NCBI GenBank assembly: GCA_008921705.1
Contig: VFFE01009203.1
Span: 59,273 to 123,272, forward strand
Origin: Burhinus oedicnemus
Lineage: Eukaryota; Chordata; Aves; Charadriiformes; Burhinidae
DNA length: 64,000 nt
Direction of reading: 5' to 3'
In this document: piece by piece, positions 24,601 to 39,013 of the stretch
Position numbering within the stretch: position 1 is the first letter of the stretch
How the letters are laid out: each line of letters starts with the position of its first letter
Position numbers and translations under genes: made by a program
Notes under the pieces: generated by a model
Seen by the model: the letters and a program-made list of their open reading frames with translations, nothing else
Told to the model about the DNA's origin: nothing
The model's database searches: none

Positions 24601-27600
24601 ACCTTCATTGATTTCAGCGATGTTAAGCTTTTTATGTTGCCCAAATCCAAGGTCCTACGTGGCATTCAGACCACGTGGAGATGGCCTTAAGTTACAGAGG
24701 ACCAGGAAGGACATCCTCTCCTTCATCTTAGGATGACTCTGCCACTGCAAGACATCACAGTTCAGAGGGGCAATATTGCATTTGGCAGATCCCTTCTAGT
24801 AGCTGTCCTGTATCTTCTCAGGCATGAAAAATTGGGCATGGTCAATGCACCCTGACAATGCTGCTGATAAGGCTGATTCACTGGGCTTGATTAGATCTCA
24901 TTTACATTGTTTGTTCCACTGGCAGTCCCCTGATGTCACAGGTACATCTGAGAACAGAGGCAGACTTTCTTTCCCTCTGGACTGGCTTTTCCTTAGAGCC
25001 TGACCTGCTGAAATCAACAGCAATATTCCTCCGTGGGACCCAGGGGAGGGCAGGATCTGGAGCTCAGTGCTGTTGCTACTCGTTGAGGCTAGTGGGATTT
25101 GGAGGGGGTTGCTGCCATGTTGCACTGCAGAGACCTTCGTGGGATGTCAGATCCTACCTAATTCCCCAGGTATGGAATATTAATTGCAGCAGGACTAATG
25201 CCTTAGTACAAAACTCTTTCCTGAGAGGGTTGCTGTACCATGAGCTGAGTCCACCTCTTCTGGCATAAGCCTGATAAACCCCAGTCTTTCATGACCACTG
25301 ACTATTTTTAATTGATTTGCAGGTAAAATTCTTTACTGGGCTAACAGACTTTCTAGTAAGCTTGGCAGTATTTTGTGGGAATATAAAGAAAATGTTAATG
25401 AAAGAAAGCCTAAACAATTACCTATTACAAATCATTGTTATTTTTATCTTGTAACATGATCCAAAAGGCTCCAGAGAGAATGAGGCAAAAAATTCAGAGT
25501 TCTGATAAACACCGTATCATTTCTGTAGTAATGTAAAGATTTGACCCTTTCCTTTGCAATCTGACAGTTCAGTTGTCTTGCATTGTCTCCCAATAAAGAT
25601 GCCTTTGTAATATAAAGTGGTATTGTTGATTTGAGAAGAATGGTTTTCTAATAAATGTGAAGGGATATGGAGTTTGTCCCTTGCATTGAGGAGAAAGGAT
25701 ATGAGATAAAGCCATGAATGATCAATCTGGAGTAACAAAAGCTGCTTCTGAAATACAGTGCCCTGTGAAAGGATATGAAACCCACTAACATAGTGGAGCC
25801 TCAGAAATAGCCTTACGGCTTCTGAGGAGCGTGCTGCCTGACTTCTTCACAAGTTCAGGCTTTTGTCTGAGCCTGCAGCTAACTGAAAGCCTATTTATGA
25901 ATACATTTTATTATTTATTTTTTTAAAAATCAGAATGAACTTGATATTGAGAGCATCACAAGCGATTCAGGTCAGTCACAATACAGCTGAATGCCAGTTA
26001 CTGGGAAAGGTTACCAGGACGTACTAAAAAGTGCTTAGTTTCGGGAATCCATAGAAACTGGGGCAGCGTGATGTTGAGGGACCTTTGTGAGTGTATGTGT
26101 GACAGGAAATTTCTTTGTACTTTGTTTCAAACTTTGTTCTGACTCAGCCCAGGTGCTGCTGCGTGACTACGGGCTTTAAATGTCGTTGGAGATTAGTAGA
26201 TCTGCCTGACAAGTTTATACAAACATCCTCAGTTGTACGGTGTAGCTTCTTTTATGGTTGTTGTTGTTATAGTGTAGGAAATTCTAGAAATCCATCCTGC
26301 AAATCGGTGGGGGAAGACAGAGATGATTGCTTCTCCAAAGGAGTCATAACTGAAACAAAGTCAGGCTGGGAAATTGGCGGTGCTTTGAGTTTACTGCATT
26401 TTTAATATGATTAGTACTAACGCTAACTAATTTCTCATGTGCTCTACAGAGGAGTAGGTAAAAGGAGACATCTAAATGTTGGCTTAGTAACAAATGACAC
26501 ATGTATCACTTTCATGGGTAGAGTTTCATCTTCAGGTAACCTGCATCCCTCTAAAAGCTTTTTTACTTCAACCGCATCCTCAGAAGGGTGTGAGCAGAGG
26601 TGGGAACAGTCAGAGGCCAGGGTTACAGTAGGCAAAGCCGGCCAAGGAGAGCAGGGTGCTGCATGGGGACAGAAGCAGGTGGAGGGGGGACAGGAGGGTG
26701 CTACGAGGGGAGAGGAGCTTCACCCCTTTGTAAAGCTCCATTTGCCATACCTGCAGACATACGTATCCTCTGCTGCTGCTGACTCACAGAGGGTCCTTCA
26801 GATGTTGTGTGGGTTACACGCAGGAAAATACAAAACTTAGGACTTCTGTACTGTAGCATAATTTAGCTTTCAATGAATTCTGTTAGTTTTCAAGTCCTTT
26901 TTCTGCCACAGCAGTTAAAACATGACAAATGTCACTAAATAGTGGGATAAATCTCTTTACATCCATGACAAACCCCCAAAGCATTACAGGTGCATTCTGC
27001 AAAATCAAGAGGTTGTTATAAAAGTCAGGACATTTTTACGAGAAGTCCTTTTACAAGAAACCCAATGGCTGGCTTCGGAGAGCTTTGTTCAGTACTGGAA
27101 ATCTCTGTAACCAGGAAAGTATTCCAGGGCCACCGGCTGACCAGCGAGAGCAGAATCTGCCTGTTTGGGCCAGGCTGCAAGTTCAAGCAGGTTGCGACGA
27201 TGAAACCCATCAGCGAGGCAAAGATGCAGACCCCGATCCTCTCTGTGTGGCCTGGGGCCAAGGCAAATACTGATGTGCCCTTCCCATCAGTCCCCCAAAC
27301 TACTGATAACTCCCCAAACCACTGAAATAATGAACGAAGCCAAAGCTATTTCCAGCAAAGAAGATGGGCTGCACAGCTTTATTGTCCCTTGTGCTACCAG
27401 AGCTTGAGGGACTACTCCCGTAAATGAATGTAAGCACAGTTCTATCTGCGACATCAGGCTTTTCTTAACACTGTTTCAAAATAACACTGTTATAATAATT
27501 AAGGTGTAAAATGATTTCTTAACAGGCTACAGTGGAGTGATGCTTTGGAAACTGTTCTCCTTGCGAGCACTGAGCTATCTGTTGAGCAGAGTCTGTTGCT

Positions 27601-30600
27601 TCCTTCTTCTCCTACGTTAGCATCGTCTTCTATTTCCTGTTCTCATCTATTGACTTCAATTCATTCCCCAGGCTGTGGAAGGGGACACCGTGGCTGAAGG
27701 TAGTTTATGCTGAGCCATTCACAACTCTGTTTAGCTTGTTCCTCTTTTCCATAACAATTTGCAATAAAAACTGTGTCAGGAAAGAGCTCGGTGACCTGTG
27801 AGGGCTGGGACAAGCCTTACGCTGGAGATGGCAAATTCCATTTCAGGCCACTAAGCCGGAGATCTGATGCTAAGAACACAGGAAGCTGGGAGGATAAATA
27901 CTGTAACTTTTCATCTCATGCATAAGAATTGCAGTCTGTTTTGATCTTGTGATAGAGAAAAGTCATTCTGCTTATCTCATCTAACATAGTGGCTAGTCTG
28001 ATTACAAGCTTCCCTGCTTGGCACCTTTTTAAATTCAATTTGGCTGCCTGTGCCCTTGGCACACAGTGGGTTTCATTAAATTTCACAGCAGTTAGTTTTC
28101 ATTCCCTCTGTGACACCTTTTTATCAACATTTGACTCTAGTGTAATTTCAAGCAATTGTGCTTTTTTTTGCGAAGCGCTTGTACCATAATAATTTGGCAG
28201 AGCAGGTGGAGGAAGACGATTCAGACACCGCTGCAAATCTGTGTAGAAAACTAATATATGGGAAGCCAGGTCAGCTTGCAAGTGTTTTTCATGCGGGACG
28301 ATAACAAAAAGGAGCTGCTTCCCTTCCTTCTCTGGTGGTATCGCTGAAGACTGTCAAAAGTGCAGCTAAAGAGCTTGCTGTAAGAGGCAAATTTTATTTC
28401 CTTCAGGTTAATCACAGCTTTATTTTAAAAGCAGAGCTAGCGGACTGCTGCTGGACTGACAACCCAAGGCTGAGAGACAAGCCTTCTGCAACCTGGGCTG
28501 CTTAGCAAGTCTATGTGAGTTTTCTTTTCAAAAACAGATAAGGAAGCTGGTTTGTTAGGAAAGTGCATGTGTGTGTGTATGAGTGCAGGAATGCAGAGAG
28601 CAAACGTGGTTGTTTTCCTTTTAGTATCCAATACTCAGTCCCTGGTAGGTGGGGCGAGGAAACGTGAGCACCCCAGCACGGACCTGGCATCTCGTGTTCA
28701 CGTCACTGCTACCTCTTACCCCGTGCAGAGCAGCATTTTCTCAAGTCTGTGTCTAAGGCAGATGCTGGGAAGATTTGTCCAAGTGTAAGTGGTTTTGTCT
28801 AAGTGGTTTTGAGGTGCACTCTAAAAGGCCTTTATTTGCAGAGTGCCAACCATTCGGAAATGCCATCCCTTTTTCAGTCTGTCACACTGAACATCCAAAA
28901 ATAATGTGTTATGGTTTCTCGGTAAAATTTTAAAAAGTACCTAATTAAAAATTAATGCAAAGTGAAGCTTAAAAGTTTTTAAAAGTGAGCTCTGCATTCA
29001 GGGGTAAACTCAGAGAGTGACAGACCTGTGCCTCACTGCAAGCCAAGGGCAGCCAGGCTTGGGAGACCATAAATCATTTTCAGAAGGAGACTTCTGATTG
29101 ATGAAACTTTCCCTTATGCCCTTTAGAAGGTATTAGTTCAAGTCCTTTCAGTTTAACTAATGGAGCATCTTGCTTTCCTCTACCCTAAGGTCTCCATAGA
29201 CCCTTTGTAGACAAAATATTTCCAAATGCACACAGTCTTGAGCCTCCTTAAACACCTCAGGAGAGCTGGAGGTTATGGGCAGCTCCCCACCTCCTTCGCA
29301 AGAGGGACCTTTTTGCTCTGTAGCTCCTGGTGGGAGAAGACCCACTGAGCATTTTCCTCAAGGAGCTCCTCTTCCTTGGAGGTTTCCCATGGGATGGGAC
29401 TGGTCAGCCCTATGCGTACACATACGTAACATATTTTTGGTGGATAGGCTGACTGTAGTTTACATCTCAGGCAGTGGCTTGAGATTACTGGGAAGGAGGA
29501 GGCTCAGTTGTGCCAAGAAAGCAAGGATGTCTTGCTAGCAGTGTCTCCAAATGTCTCCTGTGTCTCCGGAGGGCACTGGCTGCTGGGAGTGCCCTGTGCT
29601 CCAGATGCCACTTCCGAACAGTGACTGGAGTACGCAGCCAGTGCAAATTGGCATGGTGCTGCTGAAATCAGCCCTGGCTCGGATCTGGCTGGAAAAGGTG
29701 GCCTCATCCTTTCTTCTGGGAATGGAAAACATCTTTCCAGAGCACAGTTTCAGTGCATGGACCTCTGGCTACGGGCTGAAGCCTTGCCTGTTTTTTCCAG
29801 GTTGGCCAAGTACCTGGGTTTATGGATGAAGGCATAACTAATAGTTTCTGTGAGCTTTTTTTCCTATTAAGCTGCATGTAAGAATACAGATTATTCTTTG
29901 TCTAAGTATGAGGGCATGAAGTTCAGGATCTTTACTGGTGTTTCCAGCACAAAATGCTCCAGTGTAAGTAGCATACCTAATATAGCAGACTTCAGCAATA
30001 AAATTGCTCCGGGGCAAGTTTCTTCCTCTTTCACATAATTAATGATTATTTTATATCCTGAAGTCTGGAGATTCCTATAAATTTTATACCTAGCATAATG
30101 GTAGAGGTTTAAACCTCAACAATCATGTTATGATCATAATCTAATTATGCCAATATCCCATACACAGGATTACTTTAGACATAAATACTTACAGAAATGT
30201 TTTGCCAATGTGGCCAGTGGCAGTTCTGAAAAAGTAAATAATCAAAAGATTACTTGAGAACGCGAGTAAATGTAAATCCTAGAAGAGTTGTGGCTTCCTA
30301 TTTTTTATCTTAGAAGACTTTAATACAAGACTACATCCTTTTGTTTTAAGATGATATATTATCAATGCTGATGAACACCTGACTTGGCGGGCCTTCAGCT
30401 AGAAACAAACAAGACTGCTAATGCCATGTGGATCCTGACAGGTGTCTCTGAGTATTTACGGGCCTTGATATATATGCAATCTGTGGATGTTTCAAAACTG
30501 ATTAACATTTCTGAACCTGAGTTAAAGTTTATACTTGGCATTTCAATCGTGTCAAGGAAAAATTAATCAGAGCACAAAAGATATGCAGTCTTACTGACAT

Positions 30601-33062
30601 GCTGGTGACAGTGAAAATATAAACCACTGAGAAATAGCCTATTGAAAGACAGAATCTAACCTGGATTTTGGAAGAGGATCTGCAAAACTGGCTTGGTGCC
30701 AGGGACAGACTCTGAGGTGGTGTGCAGTAGTGTAGCTGGCATTGACTAAGGTACCAGCTTAATGACTCAGAACTCTGGGTGAGTTATATGTCCTGTAATA
30801 AGTCACTTGGAAATCTTCTTACTTGCGAAACATTAGCATATTAAATATGCAAACCAATCTCTTGAAACAGTTCAGATAAGCAGCATTTTTAAATGTACCC
30901 AGTCAAGATGTTTTTCAGTCAATGAAGCTCAGCAAGCAAATGCTTTCATTTCAATGGCCCTCATGTGAATAGTCAAAATTTATACTTGGTTGTGATTTTA
31001 GGCTGTATGGCTGTCTGCCTTTGTAGTAAAAATAAGAAAGCGGAATGCATTTGTCATGGAGCGGGTGGGGGGTTTTTTTGTTTATCTTTGTTTTAAATAG
31101 GTCAGCGATAGTCTTTACGCATTTCAAAAGACTGTTAATTCAGCCTCCATGAAGCCTGTTAGGATCCAGTTTGAAAAGCATCAGATCAAATGCTATGCCT
31201 TTTAAGAAATCATGCTTTTTATTTGTTCTGTAAAATAAAACCCTAAATGAGGGATAAGCAGTAGTTTTGTTTTAACACCACCTGGTATCTGTAGAAAGAT
31301 ACAATGGACTGTGTGTCTGTAGATGGGTCTCCATCAGCTCTCCATCTCCATCAGGTTTCCCATCAGAAGGGCAGTGTAGCTCTTCTGGGGGTGGTGGAGC
31401 TGGCCAGCATTTTTGGGTGGCGAGGGAGCATATGCTAATTGTAAAATCAGTTTTGAAACTGCAACTCTTTTGCCATATTTTCTGTCTGGAAGAGACCACC
31501 CAGTAAATAGGGCAAAAGTAAATAAAGAGGATCTGCACAGAATCAGCTGCTACTCCAAACACTAAAGCCAAGGTAACTACAGAAGACCTCGGAGGGGAAG
31601 AAGTTTGTGGTAGAAGAGGGGTTGGACTATATTATTTTGTTTCCCCTAACTTCTTATGTTTTTCTGCTTACTCATTGTGGCAGTTGTCTTAATTTAGACT
31701 TTGGCAAGAGTGTAACAGCCCCCACTACTGCCATTTACCTCTGAATTCAGTATGTGGTGACCTACGTACTGATCCATTGACACAGAAACCTGGATTTGAT
31801 CTTATGTCTGGAAATCATTCATGTCTCTCTCATGAAATCACTTTGATTCCTTTTCACATTTTTCCTCTTTCCTCCCAGGATGCTCTTTGAAGTACTTAAT
31901 GCCATATCCAGCAAGCATTCCTTAGTCATCATGGTAGAGGTCGTTCCCATTTAAATCCAGACTGTTCACATTCTCTTCAAAATATCAGAGATTTTTCTTA
32001 ACCTCTAAAGATACAAGGACAATGGAGAATCTTCTGTCTTGCATACAGATGATGAGAGGTTCAGCTTCCAGATTGGGAATACAAGTTCATTTTGAAAACA
32101 GAGTAGGACAGCTGTCAACCAGAGGGAGAGGTGGCATGGTTTTCAGTGATCTTGAACAGTACATAAATGAGAACAGAAAGCAAATGCTGACACATGCCTA
32201 CAGTCTCAACAGGCTCAAATGTGAATTCACAAGTTACAATCAGATTTTTCATTGCAGCCTGTTCCAAATACTCACAAGTAAAACTGAGAAGGCAGGTACA
32301 TCTTTAACAAAGCTAATCAGTCTTTGAGATGGGTAATGAGGGCAAAACAAGATGGCGAAAAAAGGGAAGATTTGAGGGAGCTTAAAACTGCGTAATTTTT
32401 TTTTTCTTTGTTTCCCTTCACTATTTGAGTACACAATTTGATGTCATCTCTGGCAAAGTTGATTGACAGAATTTAATATTCTAAGTTATAAAAGTACCTT
32501 TCTGTAAAATCTTTATCTTCACAGTGTCTCATAGCACAGATGCAAGGAATATTATTTCCATTTTTCATATAGGAGGCTAGAAACTTGTGGAAGGTTGTAT
32601 ATAAAACTTGTATTTAAAGAAGTATTGAATAGAGGCCTTCCAAGAGGTTCGTGAGCAGCCATTGAACGACCTGCCGTGTGGAAACACTACTAAAATATAC
32701 AGGTGTAGTAATGTGCCTCTTCCTTACACTGTTATGACTACAGGATTATCTGCCTGGCATTTTTTGAGGCAGAGAGAAATTTATACTGTGTGCAGCCTGA
32801 GCTGATGGGTGACTGTGCAAACAGTGTTGGTCACAAGCTAACACACACTGTTCCTCAAGGCAATTTACCCTGTTGCGCTCCTTGCTGCCATAATTAAATG
32901 GCTTTTTTTAGTCTAGTTGCGCAAAAGGCATGTCCTAACTGAAAGACACAGCTAATTTTCTTCCCTTTGTGAAGCTCTTCTTGTAATAATAAATGGTATT
33001 CCATGGTTCAAAAGAGGTCATAGCTTCTTTTATGTACAAAGATTATATACACTTGTTTAGAT

Positions 33063-33210
33063 GACTGGTTTTCAACCTTTCCTGACTGGTTGGCTCCCTA
33101 GACTGCTGAAAGGCATGGCTAGCCTTGCTGTGCTTGGTTACCTTTCGTGAACCCCTCACAAAGGTTCATGACACCTCCTATGGTCTTGGGTCACAGGCTG
33201 AAACCCACTG
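33063..33210. mobile_element. Possible non-autonomous hAT-like DNA transposon relic
   Basis: The left end ACTGGTTTTCAACCTTT (about 33064-33080) and the right end CAGGCTGAAACCCACTG (33194-33210) are imperfect inverted repeats: 12 of 17 positions pair. Ends of the form CAGTGGTTTTCAACC are typical of hAT/Charlie-type elements in amniotes (established knowledge). The interior contains GTGAACCCCTCA, like such relics. No clear 8-bp target duplication is seen, so this could be chance or a degraded copy. Confidence 0.45.
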
Positions 33211-33348
33211 AAAGACCATTGTGAAAAATGTGAAATTTTACATTGATAGATTTGTAGGTTAGAGCTGCTTTGTTGTGTTTGATGAGTTTTGTTAAGGACA
33301 TTCTCCCTGTGTACAAAGAGCAATAATCCTGTATGCTTCTGGCCAGAA

Positions 33349-33380
33349 AAGCAAGCAAGCAAGCAAACAAACAAACAAAC
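33349..33380. repeat. Compound microsatellite (AAGC)4(AAAC)4
   Basis: Four AAGC units followed directly by four AAAC units and an A-rich tail, all perfect. The single G-to-A change between the two unit types suggests one array converted into the other. Confidence 0.9.
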
Positions 33381-36237
33381 AAAAAAGCAAGGAATAGCTC
33401 TGCCACACAGATCAGAAAGGAGACTTTAGATCAAAGATCTCATGGAGCTATTATGTGGTCATCTTTTGCATATGTAAAATACATGATTCCTGCACTTTTA
33501 ATCTGTTGTGCAAATATGTATTTAGAAGATTAATGAAATGTGGATTATTTATTCTTTCAAAAGAGTTATTAGGGTGTTTCGCCACACTTTCTAACTGGGT
33601 CTTTCACACAAGCAATTAATAGCTCTGCAGATTACATGGCACTGAACAAACAGTACTTTCCAGGAGGCTACACAACATCATATTCACAAGGCATGAAACA
33701 TTTATGACCAGTGGTGAACTGAACATGCTTTTTAGGTTGGCACTGCATCTACTTCAAACCCTACATGTTCTTAACTACTCTTGAGATATACCTGTGTTAG
33801 GGGAACATAGGTACAAAACATTGCACAAAAGCTCCCCACCCCCCCACCCCCGCTTTCTTCCTGCATTTTAACCTTCAAGCTTCAGGAATCTGAGAAGTTT
33901 TTCTTTCTGTGATTTCTTCTGAAATCTTCTCATTTGAGGAGGGATGCCCAGCTGGGTGCCTCAGCAGAGGGTGAACAACCTCGTTGAAATACGCCCCCAT
34001 ATCTGCCTATCATTGCAAAGAGAAGCAAACTTGCTCCCTCACAGCATTTTGGGGAGCAGCAGGAAAGCACAGGTGCCCACAGCCAGGCTGACAGCCCCTG
34101 CACCACCCGAGAGTTTGTGGTGTGAGGAGCACGGCAGCAGGGTCAATTGCCATGGCTTAGTGTCTGCACCTCAGACACCTGTGGGGGGACAGCAGTGCTT
34201 GGATGTCGATGGAAATTTTACCGTTTGAAGGAGTGGGACCTTGATACACTGTGTGGCACGGTGACTTGGGGGTCTGCGTCTGATACCCGAAGAAGAACGG
34301 AAGAGGCATTGATACACCTCCCTGCAAAAATTGCAGGAAATCCTGTATACCTGAGCCTGTCAGGCAAGATCTAGCACAGCTGAAGTGACCCACTGGCGTC
34401 TCCCAGTGATGGGGTCTTATGGGGTTGTGCCTGTGAAGAACTGGGGCAGCTCCTCTGTGTGCTGTGAAATAAGAAAAAGTGCCGAACAACCAAGTATTGT
34501 GATAATGTGATTGCAAAATTAATTGGTGCATGCAGTTAGCAGAGCACGCAGAGAGAATTTGCATTTGCATGTGGGAAGAGTGAGTCAGAATGACTTTGTA
34601 CCTGTTGCCTTTTATGTGTGTGTCACGTATATTTGATATTTTTAGTTTAATACTTCACTTTATTGTGTTCTTGATTATTTTAATTTTCGGAACTACCTCA
34701 GTGTGAAAACATATCACAGAAGATGCTGATACTTTTTGTTTATATAAGATGCTTAAATTATACTTCTGAAGTTACTTACCCAGGATTTTATTTATCTTGC
34801 AATCATAATTATTCAGTGCCTCCTCCATCTGCTTTTATTTAATTATGACTGTATAGACAGCAGCCACAAAGATAAGTCTGTTCAGGTTGATAGGTTGCAC
34901 AGAGTGCCTTCCATGCACTGTAATGAGTTTGCTTGACACCTGGCAATTAAATGGAATAGACTTTTTTGTCACTATTCACGAGAGTTGGCATGATGTCAGG
35001 CATCCAGTGATGTAGCTTGGTTCTCACACGCGTGGCAGACTCTCCCTGGCAGTATGAAAAGGACAGGTGAAATAAATTACAGAGTTGCCAGCTGCTTTAA
35101 ACAATCCTGTTCAGCCTCATAACCCAGACTTGTCAAGTTTTGGGGATTTGATGCATTTTTGTGTGAATGTCTTCTTCAGCCTTTTCAACTGTTGCCAGAG
35201 AGAACCTCCTACTGAAGTTATTGCTGCTTAAAATTCAAGACTGCTTTCAACTTCCTCTCCAAAGCAGGAGAATTTCTACAGAATAAAGGTATTCCTTATC
35301 ACGCTACTGTGTTTAACACATCCTTTTTGCTGCCGTAAACAGTGGTGGAGTGACTGGAGTCTGCGTATGCCTCTCAGCTTAAATTGTACTCTTACACACC
35401 TGTTTACTGCTGGGACAATGCCTATGATTCCTGTGGGATTTCTCCAGGTTCACGCCTCATGTAACTGAAATCCAGAGACGCACCTGCCTGCTTTCTGAGG
35501 TGCACAGGCACGGCCCCAATGCCCTTTACAAGGAAAGGAATTTGACCCGTGTGGGTTTTTTTTCCTCAGACTGTTGTGTGTATCCTTACTCTTCATGGAC
35601 ATGGCTTGGATCTACAGAGTTACTAAGCTCAATGGAAATAAAATATTAAATTAAGAATTGATTGACAGTTTAATCACTGAAAATATCTGTACTGCATGTC
35701 CTCAAAGGTAACAGTTTGCCTTTCTTTTTTTTTTTTTTAATTATTATACCTTTTTCTGTGAGCAATGTACTTTAAATCAGTGCTAGGACTTTGACCCATT
35801 AACCGTTTCTAAAAGAGTGCTTAGCTTGTCATTTAAAGAAGTAAACATTTGCATTAATTTAACAGTAGGCTAAAATCTGTTCATTTTGATCAAAACATTG
35901 GAAAAACTCCTTGAACTTACCTTAAACCAATGATGAACCAGCCTTATTTCTCAGTGGTTTCTAATATTACTTGAATCTGCTCCGGCTTAATCCTCACCAT
36001 ACCACTCAGTTACCCACTGGGAAATAAAAAAGGTAGCTCCCAGAGGGAAATACAGAAAAAATGGCTTTCAAAACTTGCTTTTTTAATAATTTATAAGAAA
36101 TTACAGGGTTTTTTTGAACGTTAAAGCTTCTTTCTTCTTGGTCACATTCTTCTGGTGCTTTTATTAACAAACCAATGCTGCCTCGCTCACCCCGGCAATG
36201 ACAGTATTTCAGCCCAGGCTCACAGACAGCCATACAC

Positions 36238-36343
36238 ACTGCTCACTGCCTAAGGACCTTGTGCAAGCTGCTTGGTGAAAGGGTGCACACACTACTCGCT
36301 ACCCAAGGACCTTATGCAAGCTACTTGGTGAAAGGGTGCACTC
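36238..36343. repeat. 53-bp tandem duplication, two copies
   Basis: Copy 1 is 36238-36290 and copy 2 is 36291-36343. They match at 46 of 53 positions, with no indel. Six of the seven differences are transitions. Both contain AAGGACCTT, AAGCT and CTTGGTGAAAGGGTGCAC. Confidence 0.9.
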
Positions 36344-39013
36344 CTTTGGCCCTTTTTTTGCAGCTTGGCACCTTTTTTGCTGGTCTTGTGGGTTGCTTTT
36401 GAGGGAGCTCTGTGCTGCTCTTGCATTTTCCTGGGCCCACACAGTTTTGTTTGGCTCCTCTATGACTCTTGTAGTTACCCTGTTCCTAAATGTTTACTGA
36501 AAAATCCACCTCTTTGATGGAGGAGTTGGGGTGCGGAGACCATTGGGTTAGCATGGGGATGGGTGGACAGGCGCTGCGGCACGGCTGGCTGGCGCGGTGG
36601 CTGGCTGCAGCAGGGTCATGTACAAGTGAAAGACCCACCTGCAGGGCATGAGGTTTGAGCTCCTGACAGCCAAACCATCAGCACTGTCCCCTTGTGTTCC
36701 TCCCACAGGTGGGGCGGGGACTGGCCAGGCTGTAACACCAACCAGTTTCAAGCCCCGCTAAAATATGCTGAGATGACAAATCCATGGCTATGCGGAATGC
36801 ATGCAGAATGCATGGATTTGTGCTTCTCATGTCTTCAGAAAAGCAGGCTTATAGGCAGGGAGGTGAAGGGAACTGTTGTAAGTAGATGAAGCCTAGATAC
36901 CCCGATGACCTCTCAGAGCGGCTGTGTTGGCCAGCCGGCTCTTTGGGTCTGCAGGGAAGAGACAACCGAGTGTTGGATGCTTCAGTCCATGTCTTGAGAG
37001 AAAAGAACCTGGTTTTACCCTGTGTAATTTTATATTCCAGACTTGCTCAGTGGCTTAATTACCCATCTCCCTGAGTGAAAAGCTTAATTTTGGTCGTGAG
37101 GAGTAATAATTCCAGGAGGAGCAGCCTGAACAAATAGATGAAACCGAGGAAGTGTACAAGTAGTGAAAGGGTTCCCAAAATGACATTTTGATACTCCTTT
37201 CTGTGTGAGGCAAAGCATTGTTCTGTGAGTGATCCCTATCCTGTTGAAATACTTATGCTGATGTTTTTGTCTTGCTCCTTTCGCTTAGAATACATCGGCT
37301 ATCAAGTTTGTTTCACGTTTCCACACTACAGACAACTTCGTAACCAGACACCTACCTCTCCTCTTCTTGAGCCAGTGGACCACCTCACAGCACTGTAACA
37401 TCCTCCTCCTAAAGACAAAAAATTCAGAATGTGTTTATAGATTTTGCTGTCTTTGAACATTACTTAGCAGCTGTCGGTAAGAATGAGGCCCGAGACTCAT
37501 AACGGAGAAAGTGTGCTCTGTTATCAAAGTGTCTGTAGTATCCCTGGCATGCTGGAGACCCACTGGTATCTGAAGAGCTCAGCTTTTTCTTTAATGCCCC
37601 AAACTGACTCTGAGGTACTTCCTTTATTACTCACCTGTCTCTTCAGGTTTCTACTTCTGCACTGTGCACTTGGGATCATAGGACAGGGCGAGAGATGAGT
37701 TGGTAGTTGAGCTCAGTTCCACCAGCCTTGTGGGAGACATTTAGTCTGGAAACGTTGGCACCACATCTGCTCGCTAAACCCTCACTTCCCACCACGGCTG
37801 GAACATTTTCCAATACCTACAGAGCCGCTCACTGTTGCCTTGCTCATTTTTCGCCTTCATTCTGTTTCCTCTGTCCCTCATCCACTGGCTGCTCTACTGC
37901 TGCTGTTTCTTCTCAGTCTTTCCCAAAGTGGTTAAAAGCAGCTTCTCTTGATGTCATTTCTATCCCTTTCCTTGCACTGATCAACAATGTCACCTGCTTT
38001 TTTTGTACCTGTGTGCTCCAGATTATAGCGTACACTTCATTATTTTCTGCCTTCTTGAAGAGGTAAGTACCTCAGGCCATGCCTGTGTTTCCCAATACAC
38101 TTTGTAATGCTTTAGAAAATGATGAAGAGCATCTCGTACTTCTCCTCATGTTCTGTTTTTTTTATTCAAGCCATTTACTGCTTGAAGGACTAGTGCAATA
38201 AATAGCAAGCATAAGAATTTAGTCTAGCGAGGAGTAGTTGTGTGAGGATGCCTGCGTTCCTGGCAAGGGAGAGAAAGCATAGGTATCACCACATCATGAT
38301 GGGGCACTGTGCTACGTAGCAAGGTGCGTGCTCTAGGAAGTCTACAGGAGAGTCTCATCTCACATGGCAACTTGCTGCTGAGCCCCTCTGCTTGCTTGAT
38401 AAGACTTGGTGCTGTATGTACCTTTGTCCTGTGAAGGTATTTGAGATGCCTGCATCAGGCCTGAGGACTTCTGCCAGTTTTGATGTTTGTCTGTGTTCTG
38501 TGAGCGTGGTTAATGGCTACATTTGGCTGGAGCAAGACACAGAAGAGCCCCTGGAGATCAAGCTTGAGAACAATGCTAGTATTCTCACAAAAGTGACAGT
38601 CTTGGAAATTTGTACCTTATGTCCCAATCAGTTTAAGCCATCGTTAGCAGATGTTGGGGCATCAGGAAGGCATCCTGCTCTCCCAGCCCCACTCCTGATC
38701 CTGCTGCCCACCAGCCTTTCACCACTCTGCCACAGCAAGAACTGCTCTGTCTGAAAATCGACTTGGAAAAAAAAAAAGTTATTTTTAGCTGGATCAATAC
38801 CTCTATCTGATTCCCAGCAAGGCTGCACAAATGTTTGTGCTGGCACAATGGAAAGGATGCTGTGGGAGTGGGAATGAGCAGTCACAGATATGAGGAGGAG
38901 GAAGCCAGGAACTGCCTGCATCACCAAATGAAGGTCCATGGTGTTGTAGCCTTAAGGCCTGACACTGCCACTGAACTCAATGGGAATATCTGTGGAGTCC
39001 TAAAAGGACTAAT

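Larger units (their letters stand above)
17838..33062 (+). other. LHFPL6: LHFPL6 intron 2, non-coding stretch
   Basis: Gene-free, mostly AT-rich DNA. Simple-sequence items include T or A runs at about 18060-18069, 20331-20342 and 23405-23421. A near-exact 20-bp tandem duplication sits at 19661-19700, starting ATTTTAAGAACATA in both copies. A perfect 11-bp hairpin is at 18577-18604. 27025-27345 is open on both strands but unrecognised. 31585-31635 contains GGGGTTGGACTATAT, faintly like a CR1 3' tail but too short to call. I found no LHFPL6 exon 3 and no other gene. Confidence 0.6.

Noticed and set aside
31585..31635. GGGGTTGGACTATAT string resembling a CR1 3' tail
   Set aside because: The following sequence lacks the TCCCTTCCAACC and ATTCTATG landmarks, so it is too weak to call.
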